From: Limosilactobacillus portuensis
Lineage (GTDB): Bacteria > Bacillota > Bacilli > Lactobacillales > Lactobacillaceae
Length of the DNA: 53,499 bases
NCBI RefSeq assembly: GCF_014838735.1
Contig: NZ_JABUXQ010000015.1
Coordinates: 1 to 53,499 of the forward strand
Direction of reading: 5' to 3'
The position numbers and the translations under genes were made by a program. Below the pieces are notes generated by a model. The model searched no databases. It saw only the letters and a list, made by a program, of their open reading frames with translations, and was not told the origin of the DNA. Shown piece after piece: positions 17,042 through 26,025 of the stretch; position 1 is the stretch's first letter, and each line of letters starts with the position of its first letter.

Positions 17042-17817
17042 CTATTTCTTGTTATTTGATTGCTGGTCTGCAATAAAGCGCATCATTGCCTTTTTCGGCA
17101 TTATTGGCATCATACTAGCGAATGGTTGTGACCAGTATATACGTTCATTTTATCATTGAGCATTGCTTGATAGCCCTCTTCGGCAACCTTTTTCGGACTG
17201 ACGGCATTGGCAAACATCTTGGTATTAATTAAGTCACCCGCCTTAGCAAAGCCGGTTTCCATGGCGCCGGGCATTAGAGTGGTTAACGTTACTCCAGTAT
17301 CCCTTAACTCGTACCAGAGTGCATCGCTAAGAGAGGTCAGGTAAGCCTTTGTTGCGTAATATTCTGCTTGGAGTGGTCCAGGGACTAAAGATGCCAGAGA
17401 TGAAACGTTAAGTACTCGTCCACTGCCACGCTTTACCATTTGTGGAAGAATTAGTTTCATTAATTTAGTTGGAACAATCATATTAACTTTTGCCATGTTG
17501 ATATCCTGTTCCATTGTTCGCTCAAGGAACGTTCCTTGTCCACCAAGTCCGGCGTTGTTAATTAGGTAATCAACTCGGATGTTAGCTTTTTGCAATTCAC
17601 CAAAGATTTGTTCCGCAGCATTAAATTCAGTAAAATCAACGGCAATTGTTGTTACCTTAACGTGGTATTTGTTTTGGACATCGTGTTGAAGCTGTTCAAG
17701 CTTTTGTGGATTTCGGCCAACGAGGACGAGGTCGCCGCCTTTTTTTGCATGAATGCGGACAAATTCTTTACCAAGACCACCAGTTGCACCAGTAATTAAA
17801 GCAGTTTTGTTTGACAT
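17042..17817 (-). pseudogene. SDR-family oxidoreductase with 3' frameshift
   Basis: The open part, 17110-17817, gives 235 residues with the SDR hallmarks TGATGGLGKEF (NAD(P) loop), NNAG and the catalytic Ser/Tyr/Lys in NVSSLAS...YYATK. It ends at ...GHNHSLV-TGA. One frame over, the DNA continues with MMPIMPKKAMMRFIADQQSN and stops at 17042, which is the C-terminal tail expected of this family. A single lost base near 17110 explains this. Only the last 22-24 residues are lost, so a stable truncated enzyme is possible. The ATG at 17817 has GAGGAGG upstream. Confidence 0.75.
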
Positions 17818-17845
17818 AATAACTTCCTCCTCAAATGTTATCTTT

Positions 17846-17900
17846 CGTTTGATGTTGTCATTATTATATGAGAAGGTGAATGCCATTTTAACATCAAACG
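17846..17900. promoter_or_regulatory. SDR promoter with 11-bp inverted-repeat operator
   Basis: CGTTTGATGTT (17846-17856) and AACATCAAACG (17890-17900) are exact inverted repeats 33 bases apart. TATAAT lies between them on the minus strand (complement of 17863-17868). The half-sites flank the promoter, as expected for a looping or dimeric regulator such as the adjacent AraC protein. Confidence 0.6.
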
Positions 17901-18044
17901 GTGCCAAATAATTATCAGATGATGCCAATTTAATGTTAGCATGTGTCGATACTAGAATAAGAGGAAAAACGCATCCAGTTGTTTTACAAATTGATAGCTG
18001 ATATTTTTAAGAAAACAATCAAATAGTTAAAGGGAGGGATATTT

Positions 18045-18614
18045 TTGGAGCCGAAAAATATTTTAGATGTCACAATTAGAGAAGAATTTCGTCAATGGCT
18101 TGAGGAAAACCATAATAAAAAGTCTGAATGTTGGGCAGTGGCTAAGAAAGGCAAGCATAAGCCGGAAAATAAGCTTTGGTATTTGGACGCGGTAGAGGAA
18201 GTTCTTTGCTTTGGCTGGATTGATACAACTCATAAACGAATTAATGGGGTTGATATGCAGCGATTCACGCCTCAGACAAAACGGAGTCAGTGGTCAGAAT
18301 TAAATAAGGAGCGTTGCCGGCGCCTTGAACGATTAGGGTTAATGACTGATGCGGGACGGAAAGAACTTCCAGATATGTCCGAAGCTTCATTTAAAATTGA
18401 TAAGGATATTCAGGTGACTTTTAATGATCATCCCCAAGCTTGGCAGAACTTTCAATCATTTCCTAAGCTCTATCAACGAGTCCGAATTGATAGTATTCAA
18501 CGTGATAAAAAGAAAGACCGGGCTGTCTTTGATAAACGCCTGGTAAAATTAATCGATCAGTCAGAGCAAGGTAAGATGTTTGGCGAATGGAATGATTATG
18601 GGCGATTATTGTAA
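18045..18614 (+). CDS. YdeI/OmpD-associated family protein
   Basis: A 189-residue protein of the YdeI/OmdA family. The diagnostic block EVLCFGWIDTTHKR followed by QRFTPQTKRSQWSELNKER and ERLGLMTDAGR lies at residues 50-115. Members are small soluble proteins of uncertain role (bacteriocin or antimicrobial protection has been proposed). The start is TTG with GGGAGGG eight bases upstream. It diverges from the SDR gene. Confidence 0.8.
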   Translation: MEPKNILDVTIREEFRQWLEENHNKKSECWAVAKKGKHKPENKLWYLDAVEEVLCFGWIDTTHKRINGVDMQRFTPQTKRSQWSELNKERCRRLERLGLMTDAGRKELPDMSEASFKIDKDIQVTFNDHPQAWQNFQSFPKLYQRVRIDSIQRDKKKDRAVFDKRLVKLIDQSEQGKMFGEWNDYGRLL

Positions 18615-18649
18615 TTAGTATTTAACATCAACGGAAAAAGTGAATAATA

Positions 18650-18715
18650 ATATACTTCCATCAGGGTAGGTACGGAAATATCCAATTTATCGGTGCCTAT
18701 TCTGATGGGAGTTTT
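18650..18715 (+). other. Hairpin of unknown role
   Basis: CCATCAG (18659) and TAGGTAC pair with GGTGCCTA and CTGATGG (ending near 18710). There is no T-run after it. It lies downstream of the 18-bp motif copy at 18613 and just before the reductase relic. Confidence 0.4.
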
Positions 18716-18855
18716 GTATAGATACGGACTGCTTTGGCAACACACTATGGTTAAAGAAGCGCACCCGTTTTCAGTTGCTTCAGCGCCCAAGGATTCACCG
18801 AGAAAGGTTACCTTTATGGTTCATCGATTGGGTGATTTTACGCGACAAGTAAATA
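18693..18855 (+). pseudogene. Relic of an FAD-dependent ferric-reductase-like protein
   Basis: The frame contains YRYGLLWQHTMVKEAHPFSV, then ASAPKDSPRKVTFMV and RLGDFTRQVNKI. HPFSVASAPKD is the FAD-binding RxxS/HPF motif of the ferredoxin-reductase-like domain, followed by the usual LGDFT. No NAD-binding half follows and the frame changes to unrelated sequence after NKI. It is an internal fragment of about 50 codons of a membrane-bound flavin reductase. Confidence 0.6.
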
Positions 18856-18922
18856 AAATTTTTCGTCGTTGGTGTTCCTGCAGTAGTGAAATCGAAAATG
18901 TGATTAGCGTTAGGAAACAAAG

Positions 18923-18968
18923 AATAAGGTTCTGCCTACACAAACAGTGTAAATGGAACCTTATTTTT
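18923..18968 (+). terminator. Terminator after the reductase relic
   Basis: AATAAGGTTC pairs with GAACCTTATT followed by TTT; an inner TACAC/GTGTA stem extends it. Confidence 0.75.
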
Positions 18969-19044
18969 AGCGATCATAATAGTTTAATATCATATTTGAT
19001 TTAATGAACGCTCAATGAAACATTAAAAACATATTAGAAAAATC

Positions 19045-19073
19045 TTGACATTTTATAATTAATCATGTAAAGT
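19045..19073 (+). promoter_or_regulatory. Promoter of the brnQ T-box transcript
   Basis: TTGACA (19045-19050), 17 bases, TAAAGT (19068-19073). The -35 is consensus. The transcript would start near 19080, at the beginning of the T-box leader. Confidence 0.8.
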
Positions 19074-19079
19074 ATTTAG

Positions 19080-19373
19080 CAAATAAACGGTATGAATAAC
19101 CACTGAGAATAGGAAATTAGCTTTGCTTTAACTAGTCAGCGAACCCAAATTATTGAGAGTGGGAATAGTAAAGGATAGTGAAAGTAGCCTAGGAGTGGCT
19201 CAGGTGAGAGCAATCGTAGCCTTAGCCGGGTGCGCCCGTTATGGCGTCAACGTATCTAGTTTTTTTGCTATGTACGGGGTAAGGGAGTAGTAGTGATATT
19301 ACTCTGAAGATAAGGTGGTAACACGCGTGATAGCGTCCTTGTAAGCAGTCAGCTTATGAGGACGTTTTTTTAT
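19080..19373 (+). promoter_or_regulatory. T-box riboswitch leader of brnQ
   Basis: The conserved T-box segment AAGGTGGTAACACGCG (19312-19327) is followed by a terminator whose arms are CGTCCT (19334-19339) and AGGACG with TTTTTT. Upstream lies a long Stem I region with GAGAGTGGG and AGTGAAAG blocks. The element senses uncharged tRNA and lets transcription continue when an amino acid is scarce. The downstream gene implies a branched-chain amino acid tRNA; an ATC at 19213-19215 is a possible Ile specifier, but I did not fold Stem I to prove it. Confidence 0.88.
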
Positions 19374-19411
19374 ACCAGTTTAATTAATTTTTATTGAGAG
19401 GGATGTTTAAA

Positions 19412-20779
19412 ATGAAAACAACCAAAGCGAGTATTAGACAGTCGATAATTATTGCATCATTGATTTTTGGAATGTTATTTGGAGCAGGAAATCTAATTTT
19501 CCCAGTTCACTTGGGTCAGCTAGCTGGTAGTCACTGGTTGATAGCGAGTAGTGGCTTTCTTATTTCCGGAGTATTGATTCCTTTAATGGCCTTACTAGCA
19601 ATTAGCATTACCAAGTCAAACGGTATTTATGACCTTGCACTGCCAAACGGTCGGACTTATGCACTAATCTTTTTAATCCTCGTTCATGCAACACTGGGAC
19701 CATTATTTGCTACGCCCCGGACGGCAACCGTTCCTTATGAAATCGGGATTGCTCCTTATTTATCAGCAGGGAGCAACACATGGGGTCTCTTGATTTACTC
19801 TGCTATTTTCTTCATCTTAGTTTATCTTTTTTCCAATCATGAGGGTAAGATCACGACTTTAATTGGGAAAATCTTAAATCCCTTATTTCTAGGATTACTA
19901 TTTCTGATTTTCTTACTAGCATTCATTAATCCGTTAGGCGCTGGTAGCACTGCTAATATAACCGCGGCATATACAAATCATGCTTTTTCTAATGGCTTTT
20001 TACAAGGATATAATACTATGGATGGGTTAGCCGCATTAGCTTTTGGAATTACAATTATTACTGCAATTAAAGAATTAGGAATTAAAAAATCGCGACAAAT
20101 ATCGCTTGCAACGGCTAAAAGCGGCTTCTTTGGAACCACTGGAGTTGCAATTATCTACTTAGCTTTAATTTGGCTAGGAGCAACTAGCTTACACCAATTT
20201 AAGCCTGCATTAAATGGTGGGATTACGCTTGCCCAAATTTCTCATTATTACTTAGGAACGGCTGGGGATGCGATCTTAGCAACATTAGCTACCGTTACCT
20301 GCATGACTTCTGCAATGGGTCTCGTAATTGCCTTCTCACAAGACTTCCACCGCCGCTTTCCGCGAATTTCATATCGAACATTTTTACGGTTTAACTGCGG
20401 TCTTTCATTCTTATTCGCTAATCTAGGTCTCAATCAAATCATTGCATGGTCAACCCCGATCCTAATGTTCCTTTACCCGTTAGCAATTACTTTAATTATT
20501 TTAGGATTACTTTCGCCACTGTTCAAAAAGGATCCGTTAGTTTACCGAATTACAACTGGGCTAACCTTGATTCCGGCATTTTTTGATATGTTAAATGCGT
20601 TACCTGCTAATTTGCATGAAAGTCAATTATTGCAGACCCTACTTGGATTTGCTCAACGGTTCTTCCCATTTTTCAGTTTAGGCTTTGGCTGGCTGAGCTT
20701 TGCTCTGGCAGGGTTGATTTTAGGCCTAATTGGTCATGGTATTAAGGCAAGAAAGCGTCCAGCGTTAGCTAATGATTGA
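19412..20779 (+). CDS. brnQ: Branched-chain amino acid transport protein BrnQ
   Basis: A 455-residue LIVCS-family permease with about twelve transmembrane segments that imports leucine, isoleucine and valine with Na+ or H+. The family start IIIASLIFGMLFGAGNLIFP, the LATPRTATVPYEIG-type segment and YNTMDGLAALAFG are present. The ATG at 19412 is placed nine bases after GAGAGGG; ATG 19403 and TTG 19394 in the same frame are less likely. The T-box leader makes expression respond to amino acid shortage. The stop overlaps the tail of the LysR pseudogene on the other strand. Confidence 0.92.
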   Translation: MKTTKASIRQSIIIASLIFGMLFGAGNLIFPVHLGQLAGSHWLIASSGFLISGVLIPLMALLAISITKSNGIYDLALPNGRTYALIFLILVHATLGPLFATPRTATVPYEIGIAPYLSAGSNTWGLLIYSAIFFILVYLFSNHEGKITTLIGKILNPLFLGLLFLIFLLAFINPLGAGSTANITAAYTNHAFSNGFLQGYNTMDGLAALAFGITIITAIKELGIKKSRQISLATAKSGFFGTTGVAIIYLALIWLGATSLHQFKPALNGGITLAQISHYYLGTAGDAILATLATVTCMTSAMGLVIAFSQDFHRRFPRISYRTFLRFNCGLSFLFANLGLNQIIAWSTPILMFLYPLAITLIILGLLSPLFKKDPLVYRITTGLTLIPAFFDMLNALPANLHESQLLQTLLGFAQRFFPFFSLGFGWLSFALAGLILGLIGHGIKARKRPALAND

Positions 20780-21650
20780 TTTTAAGTGATCAATAAATAG
20801 TTTAACTGGCCTGTTTGGCTGCTTCGGGGCCATTATCCCGTAGTCAATAGTAGTTTGTAAGTCAATTGGGCGATTAATAATGCCAGGCAGAATATTATTC
20901 CAACAAGGAAGAGTAAGCAGATATTGTCCATTTTCAATAAAGTTATTAAATGTCGCAATTGAATAATGAATATCGGTGTCAACCAGTTTTATATCTGGTT
21001 GGCGCTGTTTTATTTCAGCAGTGACCTGATCGACAGTCTCTGATAGCCCTTGTTGAGGAGTTAATAATTGGTGACGGTTAAATGTAACTTATCTTTCTGT
21101 GCTAATGGATCATTAACCCTAAGCGCAATCTCAAATTGCTCTTCCCGTAATTTAATAAAAGTTGCCTTTTGACTGGTAGTGGAAAAACCAGAGGGATTAA
21201 AAACAAGGTCAATGTCTTCACCCAAATAGTCATAAAAGTTCGGATACAGAAGATCATAGGTTTCTAATGGGACAAAAATAATTTGGCAATCAGGTAAATC
21301 CGCTAGAAGCTTATTCCATAACCAATTAAGTTCAGTAGCGGGATTGATGGTAGAAGTACCAATCCGGATAATATTTTTTCTTTGTTAAGTGGCTTGCACA
21401 TTTTGAATCAAGGATTGACTAGCTTGAATTAACTTAGGTGCCTGTTGATGGAGGAGGTGACCGGCAGAGGTTAAGCTAACGCCCTGCGAAGTTCAGTTCG
21501 TTCAAATAGCTGGACGTTTAATGTCTTTTCAAGTTCAGTAATCCGGTGAGTTAAGGCCGGAGTAGTCATGTAAGTATGAGGTGCCGCTTTGGTAAAGCTA
21601 CCGTATTTAACTACTTGTTCAAATAAGAATAGGTCTGCAATGTTTAACAT
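20765..21650 (-). pseudogene. LysR-family regulator, multiply disrupted
   Basis: Reading leftward from ATG at 21650: MLNIADLFLFEQVVKYGSFT, then TTPALTHRITELEKTLNVQLFERTEL is a LysR helix-turn-helix. The frame breaks near 21490, continues in another frame (SLTSAGHLLHQQAPKLIQAS), meets an in-frame TAA at 21385, continues (TSTINPATELNW ... LRVNDPLAQKD), shifts again near 21075 and ends ...LFIDHLKSIIS-TAA at 20765. Total length fits an intact 290-295 residue regulator. It diverges from the MFS exporter at 21757, presumably its former target. Confidence 0.85.
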
Positions 21651-21756
21651 CGTTTTTCTCCATTAAATAAAAATTAAGACGGTCTAAAAAATTATGAAAT
21701 TTCTTTCAATAGCTGTTCCCCTTAGAATTATTAACAATGAAAGAGGGAAAATAGAA

Positions 21757-23079
21757 ATGCAAAAGAAAAGATTTGATATTATCATGCTAATCGTCTTACT
21801 AGGTTACTTCATCATCCTGGTTGATACATCACTAGTTTTTACCTGTTCCAATGAGATTGGTAATTCATTTAAGATGAATACACAAATGGCTAGTTGGATC
21901 AGCAATGCTTATGCCTTAACATTTGGAAGTTTATTACTCCTTGGTGGTCGACTTGGCGATATTTTCGGTCGGAAACAAATCTTTATAATCGGCTTGATAA
22001 TTTTTGGCGTATCATCATTAAGTGTGGGATTGGCACCAACAGGAATTCTCTTAATTCTCTTTCGAGCAATTCAAGGGATTGGTGTTGCCATAATTGCTCC
22101 GGCAAAATTAGCAATTATCATGGATAACTATACCGGCCCTCAGCAAAGTCATGAAATTGCTGTTTACGGGATGATGTCAGGAGTAGGCGTTAGTATTGGC
22201 TTAATCCTTGGTGCCGGGATCACCACAATTGCATCCTGGCGGTGGGGATTTTTGATTAACGTTCCCCTAAGTTTATTATTAATTGTTCTTACTATTAAGT
22301 ATATTCCTGTAACACAACATCAACCAGCTAAGATTGACTGGATTGGAACGATACTTTCTTTTATTGCGGTTGTATTAATCATTAATGGAATTAACGGGAT
22401 CGGGCCGAAGACAATTTCATTAGTAGTTGGAATTATTCTATTAACTTTATTCATCTTTTACGAGAGCAGGATTCAGTCCCCAATTCTGCCATTAGTAATT
22501 TTTAAGTCACGGATCCGGAATACGGCTTTTTTGAACCGTTTTATTTATACGGGAGCCATTAACTCATTTTGGTTTTTTACCCCACGGATTTTGCAGACAA
22601 ATTATCACTTAACACCAATCTTGGTTGGTTTGTCGTTTTTACCAATGACGATCGTTAATTTCTACTCTGCTGAGAAAGTTGACATTCTGGCTCGGAAATA
22701 TGGTAATTTAGCGGTTATGACCTGCGGAATTGGAACTACCATTTTTGGCTTTGGTTGTTTAATTTTTCTCCGTCCCGAGAGTAATTACTGGCTAATGGTT
22801 GCTTTGCCAATGATTTTGATTGGTTTTGGTCAAGGACTAGTTTTGAGTCCGGTGACTAATTTAGGGGTGAGTGGTCTCGCCAGTAATGTTGCGGGTGCCG
22901 GATCTTCGATGATAAATATTATGCTCCAACTGGGTGGGGTAACCGCCTTGGCAATCTTATCCGTCGTTTCTGCTTCATACTCGACTCTACCGACATTTCA
23001 TGTCCAAGCGATTGGGATTGTCCTATTTGCAATTGTCAGTTTCTTGATTTCAATAGGAGCTTTAAGGAAAGTAAAATAG
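21757..23079 (+). CDS. MFS drug transporter, DHA2/EmrB-QacA type
   Basis: A 440-residue polytopic exporter. The DHA2 signs are motif D1-like LVDTSLVFTCSNEIG in segment 1, motif A as GGRLGDIFGRKQIF after segment 2, and motif C-like GMMSGVGVSIGLILGAGITT. Motif B arginine is in FRAIQGIGVA. The ATG at 21757 follows AGAGGG by ten bases; a frame upstream to 21694 lacks support. Likely drug/H+ antiporter of unknown substrate. Its divergent LysR regulator is broken, so control may be lost. Confidence 0.88.
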   Translation: MQKKRFDIIMLIVLLGYFIILVDTSLVFTCSNEIGNSFKMNTQMASWISNAYALTFGSLLLLGGRLGDIFGRKQIFIIGLIIFGVSSLSVGLAPTGILLILFRAIQGIGVAIIAPAKLAIIMDNYTGPQQSHEIAVYGMMSGVGVSIGLILGAGITTIASWRWGFLINVPLSLLLIVLTIKYIPVTQHQPAKIDWIGTILSFIAVVLIINGINGIGPKTISLVVGIILLTLFIFYESRIQSPILPLVIFKSRIRNTAFLNRFIYTGAINSFWFFTPRILQTNYHLTPILVGLSFLPMTIVNFYSAEKVDILARKYGNLAVMTCGIGTTIFGFGCLIFLRPESNYWLMVALPMILIGFGQGLVLSPVTNLGVSGLASNVAGAGSSMINIMLQLGGVTALAILSVVSASYSTLPTFHVQAIGIVLFAIVSFLISIGALRKVK

Positions 23080-23090
23080 TGATATTTAAA

Positions 23091-23126
23091 GGGAAGCTGC
23101 TAAGTTGCAACAGCTTCCCATTTTTA
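23091..23126. terminator. Bidirectional terminator
   Basis: GGGAAGCTG pairs with CAGCTTCCC followed by ATTTTT, between convergent MFS and LysR genes. Confidence 0.85.
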
Positions 23127-23133
23127 GTTGATA

Positions 23134-24018
23134 TTAAGGTTGGTAATCATTATTCACAAAATCAATAATCTGATCAACAACTTGGTGGTGCTTTTTCCCA
23201 TACACTAAGCCAAAGGGAGCAGTGTAGTCCCAGTCAACAGCTTTGGCTTTGAGCATTGGGTGGGCAGTTTGCCAATCTTCAGCAGAACAAAGGAGCCAAT
23301 TGTTTTCAACGCATGAATTCAAAACCGGCATATCAAAACCATCAATATCCTGAATTTTAATTGCCGACTCTTTTTCCAACGCATCTCTGACTTGGTCAAA
23401 ACAATTAAATTCTCCTCGCGGTGTTAGGGCAATGGTCTGTCCCTTTAAGTCATTTAAGGTTAGGCATTCATTATTACTTAACGCATTCTGTACTGGGACG
23501 GAAATTTTTAACGGGGTAATGTCTAATTCAGTAGCTTCGAAATTATATGCCTGTAGCAAGTTAGTGTCATACACCGACGAAACTAAATCGAAGTCTTTAT
23601 TAATACCCGCAAGAAATTCATTGAAACTACCTAAAGCGCATGAACAGGGAATAAATTGAAAAGTGATATGGGGGTATTTTTGACTAATTTCTAACCATAG
23701 ATTATTAGTGCCGACTCCAGTTGCGAGTGGGCCGACACCGATTTTTAGTGTTTGCTTTTCATCGGCTAAATCTTGGGCGTGATTGATTGACTGATTATAA
23801 GCTGCCACTAATTTTTTTGCATCTTGATAGAAAGATTTACCAGCTAGGGTTAATGAAACACCGCTATGAGTACGATTAAAGAGAGTGACGTGAATGTTTT
23901 TCTCTAAAGTGTTGATCTGCTTAATGACAGCAGGGGCAGAAATGAACAGCTGATTAGCTGCCTTATTAAAGCTTTTATTTTCTGCTACCGAGATGAAAGT
24001 TGTTAATTGGTCATTCAT
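23134..24018 (-). CDS. LysR-family transcriptional regulator
   Basis: A 294-residue regulator with the N-terminal helix-turn-helix TFISVAENKSFNKAANQLF / SAPAVIKQINTLEKNIHVTLF and wing GVSLTLAG, then an effector domain from about residue 90 (LKIGVGPLATGVG). AAAGGATAA precedes the ATG. It diverges from the nitroreductase operon at 24145 and is likely to control it. Two cysteine-containing segments (FIPCSCALGSF, NSCVENNWLLCS) could permit redox sensing, but this is inference. Confidence 0.9.
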   Translation of the reverse strand: MNDQLTTFISVAENKSFNKAANQLFISAPAVIKQINTLEKNIHVTLFNRTHSGVSLTLAGKSFYQDAKKLVAAYNQSINHAQDLADEKQTLKIGVGPLATGVGTNNLWLEISQKYPHITFQFIPCSCALGSFNEFLAGINKDFDLVSSVYDTNLLQAYNFEATELDITPLKISVPVQNALSNNECLTLNDLKGQTIALTPRGEFNCFDQVRDALEKESAIKIQDIDGFDMPVLNSCVENNWLLCSAEDWQTAHPMLKAKAVDWDYTAPFGLVYGKKHHQVVDQIIDFVNNDYQP

Positions 24019-24144
24019 TACTATTATCCTTTTAACCTAAAGTTATTAGCTAATAACATTTTAATACTTCCGCTCTCTTTTAGCATGAACTATTATACTT
24101 ACATAAAGTAAGAGATGCGTTAAAGAAAGAATGGAGGATTAGAA

Positions 24145-24780
24145 ATGGAATTTATTAATACGGTAAATAATCGTCATTCAGTTCGTGATTTTAAGTCCCA
24201 ACCAATTGCTAAAGAAGATCTTGAAAAAATTGTTGAAACTGCTGGTAAAGCACCTTCATGGGCCAATACTCAGCCCTGGAAAGTGGTAATTGCGACTGGC
24301 GATAGTTTGGAAAAGATTCGATCATACCATGAATCAGGACGGGCAGAACATTCCGAGTTCCCATCCCTCCACCGCGGAAGCATGGGAAAGCAAGGTCAGT
24401 CTAACTTACAGATATGGTCTAGTGGTATTCATAATTTCTTGGGTGCCGATGGAAACGATATGTATCGCGATTCAGAAAAACTTTTCAATGCGCCCGCAAT
24501 TGCCTATTTGCTTTTACCACGTAATATCAATCCATGGACAACTTATGATTTAGGCGCCTTTGGTCAGACTTTGATGTTAGCAGCTAAAGATATGGGGATT
24601 GATTCAATTCCCGCTGAAGAGTTTGTCTTCAATCCAAGCTACTTACACCAAGTATTAGGGGTAAGCGATGATTACCTCTTTGCTGTGGGAATTGGGCTTG
24701 GCTATCCAAAAGATGCCAAGATTAATCAGTTCCGTTCTGAACGGATGAGCTTAGATCAATATTTGACAATTAAGGATTAA
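24145..24780 (+). CDS. Nitroreductase-family protein
   Basis: A 211-residue FMN enzyme that reduces nitro compounds, quinones or similar substrates with NAD(P)H. The flavin-binding start NNRHSVRDFKSQPI and the segment KAPSWANTQPWKVVIATG are typical; GAFGQTLMLAAKDMGIDSIPAE and AVGIGLGYP complete the fold. AATGGAGG precedes the ATG. It forms a unit with the NAD(P)-binding gene 22 bases downstream, under the divergent LysR regulator. Confidence 0.9.
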   Translation: MEFINTVNNRHSVRDFKSQPIAKEDLEKIVETAGKAPSWANTQPWKVVIATGDSLEKIRSYHESGRAEHSEFPSLHRGSMGKQGQSNLQIWSSGIHNFLGADGNDMYRDSEKLFNAPAIAYLLLPRNINPWTTYDLGAFGQTLMLAAKDMGIDSIPAEEFVFNPSYLHQVLGVSDDYLFAVGIGLGYPKDAKINQFRSERMSLDQYLTIKD

Positions 24781-24802
24781 TTCAAGAAAGAAGGTCTTTA
24801 TT

Positions 24803-25477
24803 ATGACAAAGAACGTTTTAATTATTGGTGCTAACAGTCGGATTGCTCAATGGGCTGACAAGATGCTTTGGGCTGATGAAAATGTTAATTTAACGATGTT
24901 TGTACGGAATAAGGCTAAACTTGATCCAGAATTACAGGACAAGAACGTGATTGTTGGGGATGCTACCAATAGTACTGACCTCGAAGCAGCAATCAAGGGA
25001 CAGGACATTGTCTATGCTAGTTTGGCTGGAAATGTTGTTGACCAAGCTAAGAAGTTAGTTGCTGCAATGGATAAGTTAGGTGTTAAGCGCCTGATTTGGA
25101 CTTCTTCACTGGGAATTTACGATGAAGTTCCTGGAGAGTTTGGCGAATTGAATACCCGGGCATTACCTGGTTATCTACAAACTTACCGTGAAGCAGCCGA
25201 TGTTATTAGTAATAGTGATCTTGATTACACAATTATTCGTCCAGCATGGTTGACGAATAATGATGAAGTCGACTACGAAACGACCAGCTATAACAATGGC
25301 GAAGCATTTAAGGGGACTGAAATTTCCCGGAAGAGTGTGGCCGCTTATGTAGTTAGCTTGGTTAACGATCCTGAGAAAGACGTCCGTGATTCTATCGGGG
25401 TTGATAAGCCAGGTTCTGATAGTGATCGTCCACGTCGGGAAGTCATGATGGCAAACGGCTTTGATCCAGAGATGTAA
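24803..25477 (+). CDS. NAD(P)-binding protein, NmrA/atypical SDR type
   Basis: A 224-residue Rossmann-fold protein. VLIIGANSRIAQWADKML is the dinucleotide loop (GANSRIA), VRNKAKL the cofactor-specific strand end, DIVYASLAG and LIWTSSLGIYDEVPG follow, and YTIIRPAWLTN marks the atypical SDR/NmrA group. The classical YxxxK is not clear. It may be a quinone or flavin-related reductase or a redox sensor. Co-transcribed with the nitroreductase. Confidence 0.85.
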   Translation: MTKNVLIIGANSRIAQWADKMLWADENVNLTMFVRNKAKLDPELQDKNVIVGDATNSTDLEAAIKGQDIVYASLAGNVVDQAKKLVAAMDKLGVKRLIWTSSLGIYDEVPGEFGELNTRALPGYLQTYREAADVISNSDLDYTIIRPAWLTNNDEVDYETTSYNNGEAFKGTEISRKSVAAYVVSLVNDPEKDVRDSIGVDKPGSDSDRPRREVMMANGFDPEM

Positions 25478-25527
25478 TAGGTAAGAGGATAGATTAAAAA
25501 CATTCATCTCGTACATGCATTGGGGGG

Positions 25528-25552
25528 GGACAGGGTTAAGTACCTGTCTTTT
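25528..25552 (+). terminator. Terminator after the nitroreductase operon
   Basis: GACAGG pairs with CCTGTC followed by TTTTT. A run of seven G (25522-25528) lies at its left edge. Confidence 0.75.
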
Positions 25553-25684
25553 TGTTAATGGCGATCGTTCACATGAATAAATTAAATGTAGAATTAGCCG
25601 GGAAAATCCAAATACTAAAGTCCCGCGAACAAAAAATAGACTCGTCATTTTTGGCGAGTCCTTACTCTTGTTGTTAGTGAAAGG

Positions 25685-26020
25685 TTATTTATGTTTTCGG
25701 TAACGTCCTTGGAAGAGCTTTGAATGAGATCCAATATTAATTGCTACTAACACTAAATCTTGATTTTCAATTTTATAGATGACCAACACATCGTTAGTTT
25801 CAGTTGGATGTTGGCACCTAGGAGTATCGCGTAAATGAAATTCACGATAATTAGCTAAATTTCCCACTAGTTGATGGTCATTAAATTCTTTAGGAAGAGG
25901 ATCACCATTCAATAAAATATTAATAGCATCCTTGGCTTCGTCAACAATTGTAAAATCTAATTGAGCTAATTTGGATAAATTATGTTCAAAAGATTTTCGG
26001 GGCTTAAATTGATATACCAT
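25685..26020 (-). CDS. YafQ-like mRNA interferase toxin
   Basis: A 111-residue RelE-superfamily toxin of the YafQ type, which cleaves mRNA at the ribosome. Recognisable segments are FKPRKSFEHNLSKL, DPLPKEFNDHQLVGNLANYREFHL, VLVIYKIENQDLVLVAI and GSHSKLF. The YafQ catalytic His, Asp and C-terminal His/Phe positions appear as DH, RD and HSKLF. It is about 20 residues longer than usual, the extra being the RDTPRCQHPTETND stretch before the VLVIYK strand. It starts five bases after the antitoxin stop. Confidence 0.8.
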   Translation of the reverse strand: MVYQFKPRKSFEHNLSKLAQLDFTIVDEAKDAINILLNGDPLPKEFNDHQLVGNLANYREFHLRDTPRCQHPTETNDVLVIYKIENQDLVLVAINIGSHSKLFQGRYRKHK

Positions 26021-26025
26021 AATTA

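Noticed and set aside
25175-25648. 157-codon leftward frame over the end of the NAD(P)-binding gene
   Set aside because: It is mainly antisense to a clear gene, and has no ribosome binding site or domain.
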